The notes: generated by a model not told the origin, from the sequence alone. 64,000 bases of DNA from Ypsolopha sequella (GCA_934047225.1 OW204001.1:13624201-13688200), one strand, 5' to 3'; positions 9,343-19,839 are shown, counted from the first letter of the stretch. Program-made: numbers and translations.

Positions 9343-12300
9343 ATGACTTCAACTCCAACAAAAGATTCCTGTAACTCCGCACAACGTGTAGTGAACGTCA
9401 CTAACACACCAATTTTGTTGCCAACCGTCTCACTTAAAATAGCAGACGTAAATGGTCAATTTCACTCAGCACGAGCCCTGTTAGACTGTGGAAGTATGCT
9501 GACTCTTTGTTCTCAGCGCATGGCCACAATTTTAAATTTACCATTAAAACATACATCTCTAAAAATCGCAGGAGTTGGAAATCAGCACACACAAAACTCA
9601 AAGGCATCAATCACAATTGTATGCCGACCTACTCACCGTGACACACCTATGATCACGGCCACAGCCCATATATTGAAGAACGTAACTGGGTACCTACCGT
9701 TGGAAAAGGTTCCAGATCTCGCTCAGTTAACAGGTCACCCACCAATTCCTCTTGCTGATCGAGAATATCACACACCAGCTCCGGTTGATCTAATACTAGG
9801 ATCTGACGTTCTTGGTCAAGTGTTAGACGGAACCAAGGTTTCGCTCGGCCCTGGCAAGCCTATAGCCTTCGGCACGATATTTGATTTTACATTGATTGGA
9901 CCTTTCGAAAGTTTACATACTTCACCCACGAATCAGGTCAACTCAGTTCACATTGTCGGCTCTCACACGGACTCAGAGCATTCCACTCATGACATTCACA
10001 AAAGTCTTGAGAGGTTTTTGGAATCCGAGGAACCCCAAACCTACAAGCATACCAGCCCATTAGAGGATCAGTGTGAGGACATTTTCCGCACCACAACTAC
10101 TCGTGAACCATCAGGTCAATATGTGGTTACACTGCCCTTTCTGCACAACGCGCCGACATTAGGTTCCACTCACGCTATTGCACTGCGCAGGTTTCTCAAC
10201 TTAGAGAAGAAGTTGCAAGCGAACCCGCCCTTCCGCTCGAAATATGTAGAATTCATGTCAGATTACATAAAATTGGGACATATGTCGCCGTGTCACCCCA
10301 ATACCTTTGCTCATAAATCCCATTTCTATATCCCACATCATGGCATATTCAAGCCAGGATCAGAAAAGTTACGCTGTGTGTTTGACGGAAGTTGTAAGAG
10401 CTCAAACGGCGTCAATCTAAATGATTGTCTTCATACAGGTCCAGCTCTTCAGCAAGATATTGTTGACATTATCATGTCCTTCAGGATCTACTCACAAGTT
10501 TTCAGCACAGACATCCGAATGATGTTCCGAAATATACTCATTCACCCAGAGCAAAGACGTTTTCAACTCATTCTCTGGCGGTCTTCACCCGACCAGCCCT
10601 TGCTCACGTATGCCCTTAATACCGTCACATATGGATTAAGGTCCAGCCCATACCATGCCATCCGCACTTTACTCCAATTGGCTGATGACGAAGGTCATCG
10701 CTACCCCCACGCTGCTCAGGTCCTCCGCAAATCAATATTTGTGGACGACATTCTCTCAGGTGCAGATTCTGTAGAATCTGCTCAGTCGCTCCAAAGCGAA
10801 CTGATCGAGTTACTCGCCCTAGGTGGCTTTCAGCTCAGTAAATGGACCTCCAACTCGCCCCAGCTCCTTGAACGATTCCCAGATGACCAGTGCGACATGC
10901 CCAAGGACTTTGACTTCAGTCCCGACTCTAATTCCATTAAGGTTCTGGGAATACAGTGGATTCCTCAAACTGATGAGTTCACTTATCGCATTTCTCTGCC
11001 CACTCATGCTCAAGTCACAAAGCGCTCCATTCTCAGTACAGTAGCGTCTCTCTATGACCCCAATGGCTGGGTTACTCCAGTCATCTTCCGCGCAAAGATT
11101 CTTCTCCAGAAGCTTTGGCTTCTGAAAATAGGATGGGATGAGCCTATCTCTGAAGAAGTCCACACAGAGTGGCAACACATCTCAGAGGATCTTCCTCAGC
11201 TTTCAACCCTCCGTTTACCTCGGCACATTTGTAAGTACAAGCCCACGTCTACTTACTCACTTCACGGGTTCGCGGACGCATCAGAGGCTGGCTTTGGTGC
11301 CGCTATCTACCTTCATGAGCGCAATATCACTGGACATGTCAATGTACACCTAATCATTGGCAAGTCCAAGGTCGCACCCATAAAGACTCGTCTCTCAATC
11401 CCGAAATTGGAGTTGTCAGCCGCGACTCTTTTATCTCAGCTCATGACTCGAGTGTCAGCCCAACTGTCAGCTCATATAGCCATTCAAACACACACATGCT
11501 GGTCAGATAGCACAATAGTGTTGGCATGGCTCAATACCCCACCTCACCGATTACAGACTTTCGAGGCCAATCGAGTGGCTAAGATCACAGCTACTTCAAC
11601 TAGCCATACGTGGAGGCATGTGCCCACGAACCTCAACCCTGCTGACTGTGCAAGCAGAGGCATGTCTGCCCAGTCTCTCTCACTTCATGACCTTTGGTGG
11701 TCACCCAGTTGGCTCAAAGAACCTACCTGCACTTGGCCCAAGATGCCACCCGCTCTAGGCCATCATGCTCTCCCAGGCCTTAAGCCCAAAAAGGTACCAG
11801 CACACATAGCAGTCCCAGATATCGATCTGGACTTGCTCACTCGCTACAGCTCACTTGACAAGCTCGTCGGAGTGACGGCTTGTATTAAAAGGTTCATATT
11901 CAATTGTCGGCACAGCCCAGATGCACGGCGCTCTGGTCCGTTGACAGCTAGTGAACGCAGGGACGCTCTGTTGCACTGGGTCCGCTCTGTTCAGCACAAT
12001 GAGTTTGCTGAAGACATTAATCGTATCCAGACTGATAAGGTTTGTCCCGTTCGGCTCCAGCGTCTCTCGCCCTTCATAAAGGACGGCCTCTTGAGAGTCG
12101 GTGGTCGTCTCTCTCACGCGTCAATTAGGTATGACGCTCAACACCCACTCATTCTACCCAGCTCAAGTCCGCTCGTAGATCTCATTATAGATCACTATCA
12201 CACAATACACTGCCACCCTGGAGCTGACACATTACACGCCATATTACGCCAGCAGTACTGGATTCTGTCCGCTCGTCGTATTATTAGACACCGCGTGTTT

Positions 12301-13359
12301 AAATGTATTAGATGTTTTCGGTGCCGCGCTCAGCCTAAGGCTCCGCTCATGGCTGATCTCCCAGTAGACAGAGTTAATCCTCACCCAGTTTTTAGTCACG
12401 TCACGACGGACTTTGCTGGCCACTTCTTCGTTAAATCCAGCACGTTGCGGAACGCGAAACTCATAAAAGCGTACTTTTGTATTTTCGTTTGCCTCGCAAC
12501 AAAGGCGGTTCATTTGGAACCAGTCTCTGCACTCTCAACGGAAGCGTTCTTTGCGGCATTGCAACGTTTTATCTCACGTCGCGGTACTCCGGTTCTCATT
12601 CGCTCAGACTGCGGCACAAACTATGTAGGTGCTAGGAATCAACTCATTGAAGTTCAGAACTTCCTCAGGTCAAACAATGATGCAATCACTCACAAGCTCG
12701 CGAATCAGCACATAACTTGGTTATTGAACCCGCCTAAAGGGCCTTGGTTCGGCGCTCTGCACGAAATAAACGTAAAATCCACCAAGCAACTACTTTATCG
12801 CGTGATAGGTGAACAGCACCTCACTTTTGAAGAATTCTCTACTCTTTTGGCTCGAATTGAGGCTGTACTCAACTCAAGACCCCTCTGCCCAATTTCATCC
12901 GACCCTACGGACTTTGAACCTCTCACGGCCGGACATTTCATTATTGGTCGTCCACTCACCGCTCTACCTGAGCAGTCTTTTGACGACAGACCCATATCTG
13001 CTCTTAAACGGTTTCAACTCATTCAAGCGCTCTCTCAGCGCTTTTGGACTCTCTGGTCCAGATCCTACCTCCATACCCTGCAAACCCGCTCCAAATGGCT
13101 CTCCCCTTCTTCCCCTCCTCAAGTGGGTGAACTGGTCCTCATCAAAGAGGATGACCTGCCTCCGCTCCAATGGAAGCTGGGGAGAATTCTCCGCACGATA
13201 CCTGGCAAGGATGGAGTGATCCGAGTTGTGGATCTGGACACAGCTCATGGAAATCTGCGACGACCTGTGTTCAAGATAGCCAGGCTGCCGTTGGATTCAG
13301 ATCAAGAGGAGTCGCAGCCCCGGCCCCCCCAGGATGTTCACGCGCAGCATGACGTGTGA
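9343..13359 (+). CDS. pol: Pol polyprotein (PR-RT-RNaseH-INT) of BEL/Pao element
   Basis: The 1338 residues from this ATG encode all enzymes for reverse transcription and integration. If read from the gag UGA, pol gains 37 His/Ser-rich residues. Aspartic protease: Asp48 in ALLDCGS (DCG instead of the common DSG/DTG). Reverse transcriptase: first Asp at 390 (STDIRMMF), catalytic FVDD with Asp468-Asp469. RNase H: Asp645 in GFADAS, then WSDST. Integrase: His/Cys zinc region (HYHTIH, CIRC) and a DDE triad at Asp1023 (TTDFAG), Asp1089 (IRSDCGT) and Glu1141 (GALHE), then NSRPLCP and TAGHFIIG. A DUF5641-like tail follows (VGELVLIKEDDLPPLQW). All key residues are present and there is no frameshift. 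The stop lies 25 nt inside the 3' LTR. Same frame as gag. Confidence 0.93.
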   Translation: MTSTPTKDSCNSAQRVVNVTNTPILLPTVSLKIADVNGQFHSARALLDCGSMLTLCSQRMATILNLPLKHTSLKIAGVGNQHTQNSKASITIVCRPTHRDTPMITATAHILKNVTGYLPLEKVPDLAQLTGHPPIPLADREYHTPAPVDLILGSDVLGQVLDGTKVSLGPGKPIAFGTIFDFTLIGPFESLHTSPTNQVNSVHIVGSHTDSEHSTHDIHKSLERFLESEEPQTYKHTSPLEDQCEDIFRTTTTREPSGQYVVTLPFLHNAPTLGSTHAIALRRFLNLEKKLQANPPFRSKYVEFMSDYIKLGHMSPCHPNTFAHKSHFYIPHHGIFKPGSEKLRCVFDGSCKSSNGVNLNDCLHTGPALQQDIVDIIMSFRIYSQVFSTDIRMMFRNILIHPEQRRFQLILWRSSPDQPLLTYALNTVTYGLRSSPYHAIRTLLQLADDEGHRYPHAAQVLRKSIFVDDILSGADSVESAQSLQSELIELLALGGFQLSKWTSNSPQLLERFPDDQCDMPKDFDFSPDSNSIKVLGIQWIPQTDEFTYRISLPTHAQVTKRSILSTVASLYDPNGWVTPVIFRAKILLQKLWLLKIGWDEPISEEVHTEWQHISEDLPQLSTLRLPRHICKYKPTSTYSLHGFADASEAGFGAAIYLHERNITGHVNVHLIIGKSKVAPIKTRLSIPKLELSAATLLSQLMTRVSAQLSAHIAIQTHTCWSDSTIVLAWLNTPPHRLQTFEANRVAKITATSTSHTWRHVPTNLNPADCASRGMSAQSLSLHDLWWSPSWLKEPTCTWPKMPPALGHHALPGLKPKKVPAHIAVPDIDLDLLTRYSSLDKLVGVTACIKRFIFNCRHSPDARRSGPLTASERRDALLHWVRSVQHNEFAEDINRIQTDKVCPVRLQRLSPFIKDGLLRVGGRLSHASIRYDAQHPLILPSSSPLVDLIIDHYHTIHCHPGADTLHAILRQQYWILSARRIIRHRVFKCIRCFRCRAQPKAPLMADLPVDRVNPHPVFSHVTTDFAGHFFVKSSTLRNAKLIKAYFCIFVCLATKAVHLEPVSALSTEAFFAALQRFISRRGTPVLIRSDCGTNYVGARNQLIEVQNFLRSNNDAITHKLANQHITWLLNPPKGPWFGALHEINVKSTKQLLYRVIGEQHLTFEEFSTLLARIEAVLNSRPLCPISSDPTDFEPLTAGHFIIGRPLTALPEQSFDDRPISALKRFQLIQALSQRFWTLWSRSYLHTLQTRSKWLSPSSPPQVGELVLIKEDDLPPLQWKLGRILRTIPGKDGVIRVVDLDTAHGNLRRPVFKIARLPLDSDQEESQPRPPQDVHAQHDV

Positions 13360-13758
13360 TTCGCGCGCATGCGCGGACGACCACTCCCCCCCCCGCCGCG
13401 CGCCGGTCGAGGCGCGCGCGGGCGCTGGTCTCACTCTGTTTCGCCGCAACCGTCGACCGAACAATACATGTGTGCATACATTCGCGCTGCCAGCCCAAAT
13501 AATATCGCGGACCCATCATTTAGGTTGTGAAAGTGTAGTGTTCACGTTACCACGAACCAAGACATCCAGCTCATCACTGCCCAAGACGCCAGCTTCAATC
13601 AGCCCAACGAGAGGAGACGACACGCGGCGCAGTTGCCGGCCCATCGAAAACATTCCAACCAGGTCAGTGCACCCACATTGTTTCCCACAATCTTTTCTTC
13701 TCCCGTGTCATATCCTCAAATCCTATCAGCCCTGCAGTTCTGTAACCCCGCGGTTACA
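13335..13758 (+). repeat. 3' long terminal repeat of the BEL/Pao element
   Basis: Copy of 6150-6572 differing only by one C in the C run near 13386. No clear polypurine tract precedes it: the adjacent bases are C-rich (CCCCGGCCCCCCCAGGA). Confidence 0.93.
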
Positions 13759-14025
13759 TTTCGCACGCAAACAAGCACAAACTTTTACATTGTGTGCCAT
13801 GTATTTACAGTAACGCACACAAACATAGAAACTGTTAGAATATGACCCACACATAGAAACCGTCAGTCACCATTCCGCGATGGCTGAGACTCGTAGTTCC
13901 CGCTAATGACAATAGATAGCGGTCGGTGTCGCTACATTTGAGCAGAAAATTTATTACGATATTAGCATATTATAAACAAAAATGCGTAAGTGATGCGTAT
14001 TTGTCAGGGTAGACGGTTGTATCGA
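13759..14025. other. gene-free stretch
   Basis: Flank of the BEL insertion. Nothing recognisable as a gene or repeat. Confidence 0.4.
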
Positions 14026-14165
14026 TTTGGCGCAACACGACTTAACTTATTTGACAGAACTACACTTAATTTGAGCCTTCTGTCTTTTTTTTTCCGTGTC
14101 GAAAAGACAAAGACAGAACGCTTAAAATAAGGTTAGTCCTGTCAAATTAGTTAAGTTGTGTTTAG
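14026..14165. repeat. Imperfect inverted repeat (TIR-like element)
   Basis: CAACACGACTTAACTTATTTGACAG (as CAACACGACTTAAC plus TTATTTGACAG) near 14032 is complementary to CTGTCAAATTAGTTAAGTTGTG near 14128. GAGCCTTCTGTC and GACAGAACGCTTAA form inner arms around a T-rich centre. Non-coding; probably a decayed MITE. Confidence 0.55.
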
Positions 14166-15494
14166 TCGAATCGGCACCAGTGTCTTTTTGTCTGTATGGA
14201 CCGCACGCCACTGAAGTATATAATTTGATTGGCTGATTAGTAGAGAGATTTCTTTCAATTCAAAAACTGGTCCCTATTTTCGGAAACCAATGGAGACTTT
14301 GCGATGACAGTAGAAACAATAAATTGGTATTTAAGTAAGAAAATATTAAATTTATGTGATCAGTTTTAATTATTTACAAAAAGGCGGATTTTATATGATT
14401 AGATTCAGGTTCAAATCATAAAAACAATAAACTTTAGTGAATTATTGTAATTTAAGAGAGATTTCAACTGATATTCAAAATTAGATGTCAAAGTTGAAAA
14501 AGACGTCAATTAGCATTTCTCTGGCCAGTAATAATGTACTCAACCTTATCAATTGATTGCAACAGGATATTAATTTCATAATCTTACTGATCCAATTAAC
14601 ACTTTTGTTCTCATCTGTACTCCCTCGCTCCGCAAACCGTCTTCGTCCCGGCTCTCAATATTGTATAAGGGAGCAAATTTACGGGAGAATGCGCAGAGGT
14701 CATTAATAGGGACTGTTTGGAGGACAGAAAGGGGGCGCGAAGGGAGGGCAGGTGCCGCGCGGCTGTGTTTGCTTTTTTAGTCGCTCTCTGTTTGCGGCGT
14801 TGTCATCGCATGTCATGCGAGTAAACATTTTGAGTAAAGTGTATTATTTAATTAAAAAATGTCAATGGCATTGAATCAGAGTTGTTTTTAAATAAACGGT
14901 CATTGAACCTTGCTTCTGACCATTTACCGAATCTACAGTATGATTTTGGCTAAAAATAAAAGTAACCTTATACTATAGGTAAAGTTTTAGTATACCGTTT
15001 GGTAAGCAGTTAAACTTTAGCCCTTTTCATTCATGTACCTTTTACGCATATTAATCAATTGAGTCACACATAACACTATTTCATATTTTTCATATTCATT
15101 ATCCATCACTATACATAAACAATTTGCCAATTCCATTTACACAATAAAATATTTGTATGTTTATTCATAAAATCCGGCTAAGCAGTTACGTCCGCGAGTG
15201 TACTTTTGCTCCCGCAGCTTAAGTCGTGCCGGTGCCTGTAACGATAGAATGCTGAACCCTGTTTTTGTCCGATTAAGGGACTATGAGCATAGTAAAACCA
15301 GAAAAGTAGTTTATCTTCAACCAAAGGTACATCGCGCGGCTAATATGTGTGCGTGCTAGTACGCACGAACTACAGTACGCACACAACAGCAATATCTCGG
15401 TATGCAAGGCCGGTGCTAGTCGGGGTTACGCCGCGGTCGCGCTCAGTCAAGTCTTTCGAACAAGCGCGCCAGCGCGGCACCGATCACTTTAAAT
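14166..15494. other. Intergenic stretch leading into a GC-rich candidate promoter
   Basis: No coding sequence recognised. A family J-like fragment (CAATGGAGACTTTGCGATG) is at 14290. GC-rich patches lie at 14640-14800 and 15180-15490. The second directly precedes the THAP start codon and may hold its promoter (TATA not seen). Confidence 0.4.
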
Positions 15495-16422
15495 ATGTCG
15501 ACAGCACGCTGTCGTACATATTGTTCTGTCTTCGGATGCCTCAATAATAATTCCTCAAATCCAGAATTATCGTTCTTCTCAATACCAACTCAACAAGAAA
15601 GGTGAGTACACAATTTATGGTACATATAAATAATAATGAGAGATGTAAACCGTACTTTCTTTGTTCACATTTAACATAGGTACCTATGATCATAACTGTG
15701 CTATGATTGTCAGTTAGTCAAAGTGTTTTTAAATGTAGAGCTGATATGGTTGAAATCGCAAAGTTTTTTTAATTATAGACTAGGAGCCAATGTTCGATTA
15801 GATACTTAAATTTTATTATGTACTTAAATGAATTGAACTGATTAATTTAGTCAACAATCACAAAGATTTTTAAGCAAAAGCGTTGCCAGGGGGGCAAGAT
15901 GACATGAATTGTAGGTAAAATAAACAAATGTAAAGTTTTTAATTGTTCATTACAAGAAACAAAATAATTGTCTTATAAACATAATGTTCTTGGGTTTCTC
16001 GCGAATTTTTCGGTTACTTTATTATAAAAATCTCAAAGTTTTTCAAATCTCTAGGGGGGGACAGCTGCCCCCTTCCCCCTTTTGACGATGCCCATGTTTT
16101 TAAGGTAAATTCAGGAGCTTATCTTTAATTTTATAATTGATTATTTTCAAGTTTTCTTACTTTATTTAATATAAGCAAGTAAGATTTCTTTATGAGTTAT
16201 AAGGTCTATACGTTTATTATGTATGATATGAATGTATGTATGTTTGAATGTTTCACTACGTCGTCGATTGATAGCTCATTTGTCATAATCGGCTTCAAAA
16301 TGTCAATTGATTTGTCATAATTTTCATTTTGTTGTTTTCAGGCGCTTACAATGGCTACAATTAATATCACGTGAGGATTTGACAGATAATGTTTCAAAAT
16401 ATCGTGCTTCATATTATAAATT
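15495..16422 (+). CDS. THAP zinc-finger gene, 5' part (two exons, incomplete)
   Basis: Exon 1 is 15495-15601 (ATG, 35 codons plus 2 nt, donor GTGAGT). Exon 2 is 16342-16422 (acceptor TTGTTTTCAG, donor GTAAGC). The splice phases agree, giving an AGG codon across the junction. The 62 residues fit the start of a THAP domain: Cys10-x4-Cys15 (CSVFGC), LSFFSIP, then ERRLQW with the conserved Trp after the exon junction. THAP domains are C2CH zinc fingers that bind DNA and occur in transcription factors and P-element-type transposases. The distal Cys-x2-His half and the AVPTIF-like box should lie in a third exon that I could not find. The gene may have long introns, be truncated, or be transposon-derived. 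The upstream 300 bp are GC-rich, as expected of a promoter. Family assignment is fairly secure; status as a working gene is not. Confidence 0.6.
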
Positions 16423-17680
16423 GTAAGCATTTTAAATTAAAGAAGTCTTATTTAAATAAATGTGCTTTTTATTAATGTCTACCTCATATAAGGTTAAAAT
16501 ACGGTACTGAGCTCCCGGTCTACATAAAGGTCAATTCGGGTCTCTGCGGCGCGGCGCAGCGGCGCGGCGGCGTCTTTGTAGATCAAACGTGCCACCAAAG
16601 GGGCACAACAGTTGAGAACAGTTCCGCACCACAAACTTATCTATTTCGGCGACTCGCGGCCGAATATAGAAGTCATTTTAGTTTGGCCTACGGCAACAGA
16701 TAAGTTGGTAACACGTTCATTTAACGTATCGCTATTCGTACCGGCTGTCGCTGCTGCTGCCATCGAGTTGAAGGCCCAATGTAAATGAATTTAATATTTA
16801 CAAACATAATACATACCTACGTAGTATATGTATAATATATGTATTTAAATATTGATTTGTATTAGCTAGGTACGAAAATAAAAGAAGGAACAACCCTGAC
16901 ACAGTAGGTATTGAAGTCTCGTACGGGGCGTGAGTTAATCTACTGTTCTGGTTTTACTATGCTATGAGACTATGAGACTTAACTGTATTGATGAAGCTGC
17001 TGTACCTACTGGCAAAAGAAAGATTCTTTGTTCCTCGCAAAGTGATGGAGGCAGCCAAAAACAGTAGGAATTTGAATGTCATGTAAATATTGTGCGTTAT
17101 CTACCTGTACAATCATTTCAAATACATTTCCTTATAAATATTATTTGAAAAGCCTACTTATTCTAGTAAATTAAGTATAATATAGGTTTTATGTGTTAAA
17201 AACTTACAATTCTGATCTTATAGGATAGGAAAGCATCCGTCCTACCACGGATGTGTACTTTTGGACTTTAGATACTTTATTATATACAAGGCGATAAGAG
17301 CGAAAAGTGCATAAACGGATCTTTCTGCGATAGTACATGACAATTTAGATGGTAGTTGATTGTATCTCATAAAATACATTATCCTTTATACAGTTTGCCT
17401 GAGGGTTGCCTGAGTTACATGAAAATACACTCTGACGTCATTTCAGGTAAGTATGTTTTCTGTTTCAGCAAAACTGCCCGAGGTAATGTGACAAAACACA
17501 CGGGCTCATTTATCTTACAGTCAAAGAAGTAAGTATATTAAAATAGTGAGCTGTTTGGAGAATAACCAGAGGGAACTATGACGATATTCCATGACGAAAT
17601 AAAATTAAGCCACAGTATATTTTTTGCAAGGAGAAAATTGACAGTTCATGATAATAGGAAATACCCTTTTAACTCCTACG
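16423..17680. other. Stretch with no recognised gene
   Basis: A very GC-rich patch (GCGGCGCGGCGCAGCGGCGC) at about 16546-16570 stands out from AT-rich surroundings. A 60-nt segment at 17469-17528 has good splice-site-like borders but does not encode the missing THAP half. Otherwise nothing seen. Confidence 0.4.
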
Positions 17681-17744
17681 GTGCATGAACCATTTCACAT
17701 TATCGCGAACTTCTGAATGTGGCAATGTGAAATGGCTCATGCAC
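17681..17744. repeat. Hairpin with 21-bp arms
   Basis: GTGCATGAACCATTTCACATT (arm ends given as GTGCATGAACC and TTTCACATT) pairs with 17724-17744 with one mismatch, leaving a 22-nt loop. Non-coding. The size resembles a precursor microRNA, but nothing else supports that. Confidence 0.6.
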
Positions 17745-17861
17745 TCAACTCAAGGGTTTTTCAGTTACCTCCTTCGTGCAAAAAATATACTTTATTTAAA
17801 ATTGATACGAAATATCAAGTTTTTTTTACATGTACTATACGCCCTGACCTCCATGAGGTCA

Positions 17862-17929
17862 TGTCTCAAATTATGTTACAGTTGCACAAAATAATAGTAT
17901 TTTGTGCAACTGTAACATAATTTGAGACA
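17862..17929. repeat. Perfect palindrome, 32-bp arms, 4-nt loop
   Basis: 17862-17893 and 17898-17929 are exact reverse complements (TGTCTCAAATTATG ... CATAATTTGAGACA) around ATAG. No TA or other clear target duplication at the ends. Confidence 0.85.
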
Positions 17930-18081
17930 CTGGGAAACAAACGAAGTGAGTTTCGTAACAATTTTGCACGAGTGTCCCAAAGTCCCAATGTCTAATTATG
18001 TTCAGTTGGACACAATACTTTATCTACGACGATAAAAGATAGTAAATAAACTAGTAAAAATATTTAAGTTTCATTTACATA

Positions 18082-18391
18082 TACAGGGTGGAAAAAATGA
18101 AAGGGCCCTGGAGGGGAACTACCTTAAATCCTTTAGTTAGCTCATTTTACTGAAAGACAAATTTTATTCTGAACAATAATCCTACCGATTCGTATGATAA
18201 AATAGCGAGGGTTTTTTTTTTATTTTTAGTCGGTTCGATTCCCGGGTGAGACAAGCGAATTTCAGAATATCTTTGAATGCAGTTTTGTTTCTTTTAAAAA
18301 ATAAAGGAATGTTTCCTTTCAGTAAAATGAGCTAACTAAAGGATTTAAGGTAGTTCCCCTCCAGGGCCCTTAAATTTTTTCCAACCTGTAT
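18082..18391. mobile_element. MITE with long TIRs (TACAGGGTGGAAAAAATG type)
   Basis: The left arm (TACAGGGTGGAAAAAATG, GGGCCCTGGAGGGGAACTAC, CTTTAGTTAGCTCATTTTAC) is mirrored by the right arm ending TTTTTTCCAACCTGTA. About 75-bp TIRs flanked by TA/AT repeats. The centre contains GGTTCGATTCCCGGG, which resembles a tRNA B box. Confidence 0.8.
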
Positions 18392-18859
18392 ATGTATATA
18401 TTGTATGCAGAGTAATAATTATGAAGTAACAAACAGACCAGGGTTGGTCCAAAACTTACGTTACATGAATATTAGTATATGTCGGACAAAAGTCAACATT
18501 TGATTGGAATATTCGGAACGCTGGCGCCATCGAGTAGTAAAATTACGGAAATTACGGCATCGACGTTACGATGATGTACCTAATACTTAATGGATGTTAC
18601 TGTAAAGTTATATTATTTAGAAATTGTATACAATTCCTAGGAAATTTATAAAATGCGAAGCTGATTTATATATTTGTTTCTTTAATTTTATTTTTGATCG
18701 GCCTTCTGTTTTGCCTTTTGCTCTGTTCGGCCTAAATATAAGTTTGGCATTTTATAAATTTTCTAGGAATGGTATGTTTTTTTTTATTTCATTTATTTAT
18801 TTATTTGGATTGCCGGTAACATATCTATTAAGCATTTAAAAAAATTTTAAAGTCTAATT

Positions 18860-18990
18860 TACGGAATCCAATGGAAATTATGCGATGGCAGCATAAACAA
18901 CGCATAGGTAATAAGGTTTTGCTGAATTATTATTGAGTGAATTTTTTACGGGTTTGTTCCGTAATACCAAAATTGATGAATGAAAACTTA
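18860..18990 (+). repeat. family J dispersed repeat fragment
   Basis: CCAATGGAAATTATGCGATGG and TTATTGAGTGAATTTT match the start of the family J repeat seen most fully at 55160-55330. Confidence 0.45.
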
Positions 18991-19299
18991 ATGTTTTTTA
19001 AAAATTTTTTTAATAATCTGTAACTTGACAACGCTAAAGGCTATGTTTCCGCTCTAACAATATCATATGTTTTGTTGTTTTTAATACAAAACAAATAAGA
19101 AGAAAACAGGTAATTTACGGTGTAAAAATGTGCGAATTGCAAATCTCTGACATTTCGTTTCAGGTTAGTATTTCGTAAGGAAACATATTCATGGAACTAT
19201 AAAATAACTGTCTTAATCAGAATAACGGCATAATATGGTTGAAATATGCTCGAATTGCAAATGATTTTGGTATTACGTTTGTATGGACAATGAATATTG

Positions 19300-19385
19300 C
19301 ACCGGCCTCTTAGTGTTCTGTTTCGAATAATTAGAAAAAGGCGGGTTTTTTACAATCCGGCTGCGATACCGCTTCTAGGTGTTAG
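19300..19385 (+). repeat. family J dispersed repeat, 3' portion
   Basis: TTAGAAAAAGGCGGGTTTTTTACAATCCGGCTGCG matches 50420-50455, 55600-55695 and the inverse of 55180-55215 (20-base limit: key core AAAGGCGGGTTTTTTACA). Confidence 0.5.
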
Positions 19386-19572
19386 GAACAGAAGCTAAAT
19401 TACATTCGAAAATTTTAAGTCTTGGCAGCACTTAAACTAGGATTAAAGCCTTTAGAATCGACTTTAATAAAAACTTAGGTGCATAATGTAATACTCGTAC
19501 ATCGTGATAACAGAACAGATTGCTTGATAGAACAGCTATTCGGAAGTAGGTATGGAAGTAGTATCCCTTAGA

Positions 19573-19834
19573 GCACAGAACTTTTTTCCGAAAAAGCAAT
19601 CAGAAGGTCAAGTACGACAATAAAAAAAATATGAAAAAATTTAAATATCACTTTGAAAAAATAAAGATTGTATGAAAATGTCCACTCTAGGGTAGGCAGT
19701 GCCTAACTGCCTACCCTGGCGTCATACAAACTTTTTTTTTTTCAAAGTGTTATTTAAATTTTTTCATATTTTTTTCATTATCAATCTTGACCTTTTGATT
19801 GCTTTTCCGGAGAAAAGTTCTGTGCACGCCACTG
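19573..19834. mobile_element. hAT-type MITE, family C copy 1
   Basis: Palindromic element: CAGAACTTTTTTCCG and the inner AAAGCAATCAGAAGGTCAAG are repeated in reverse at the right end, which reads GTGCACGCCACTG. Very similar to 38592-38851, but the left CAGTGGCGTGCA end is missing. The centre GGTAGGCAGTGCCTA has an extra AACTGCCTAC duplication. Directly abuts family D. Confidence 0.8.
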
Positions 19835-19839
19835 CCTTA

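Larger units (their letters stand above)
6150..13758 (+). mobile_element. Full-length BEL/Pao LTR retrotransposon
   Basis: A 7.6-kb element bounded by two LTRs of 423 and 424 bp. By eye they are identical except for one extra C in a C run (8 against 9). Internal order is 5' LTR, about 1.1-kb leader, gag, one UGA codon, pol (protease, reverse transcriptase, RNase H, integrase) and 3' LTR. The flanking pentamers cttcg (left) and tttcg (right) look like a 5-bp target duplication with one change. Near-identical LTRs and unbroken reading frames imply a very recent insertion, possibly still polymorphic. The BEL/Pao assignment rests on the DUF1759-type gag, the F-V-D-D reverse transcriptase and the BEL-type integrase with C-terminal DUF5641-like region. 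Confidence 0.93.

Noticed and set aside
10819..13248. Several frames of 60-136 residues overlapping pol on both strands
   Set aside because: They are shadows of the pol reading frame.
17469..17528. Possible third exon of the THAP gene
   Set aside because: It has good splice-like borders and an open frame in phase, but it does not encode the required Cys-x2-His or the following conserved block.
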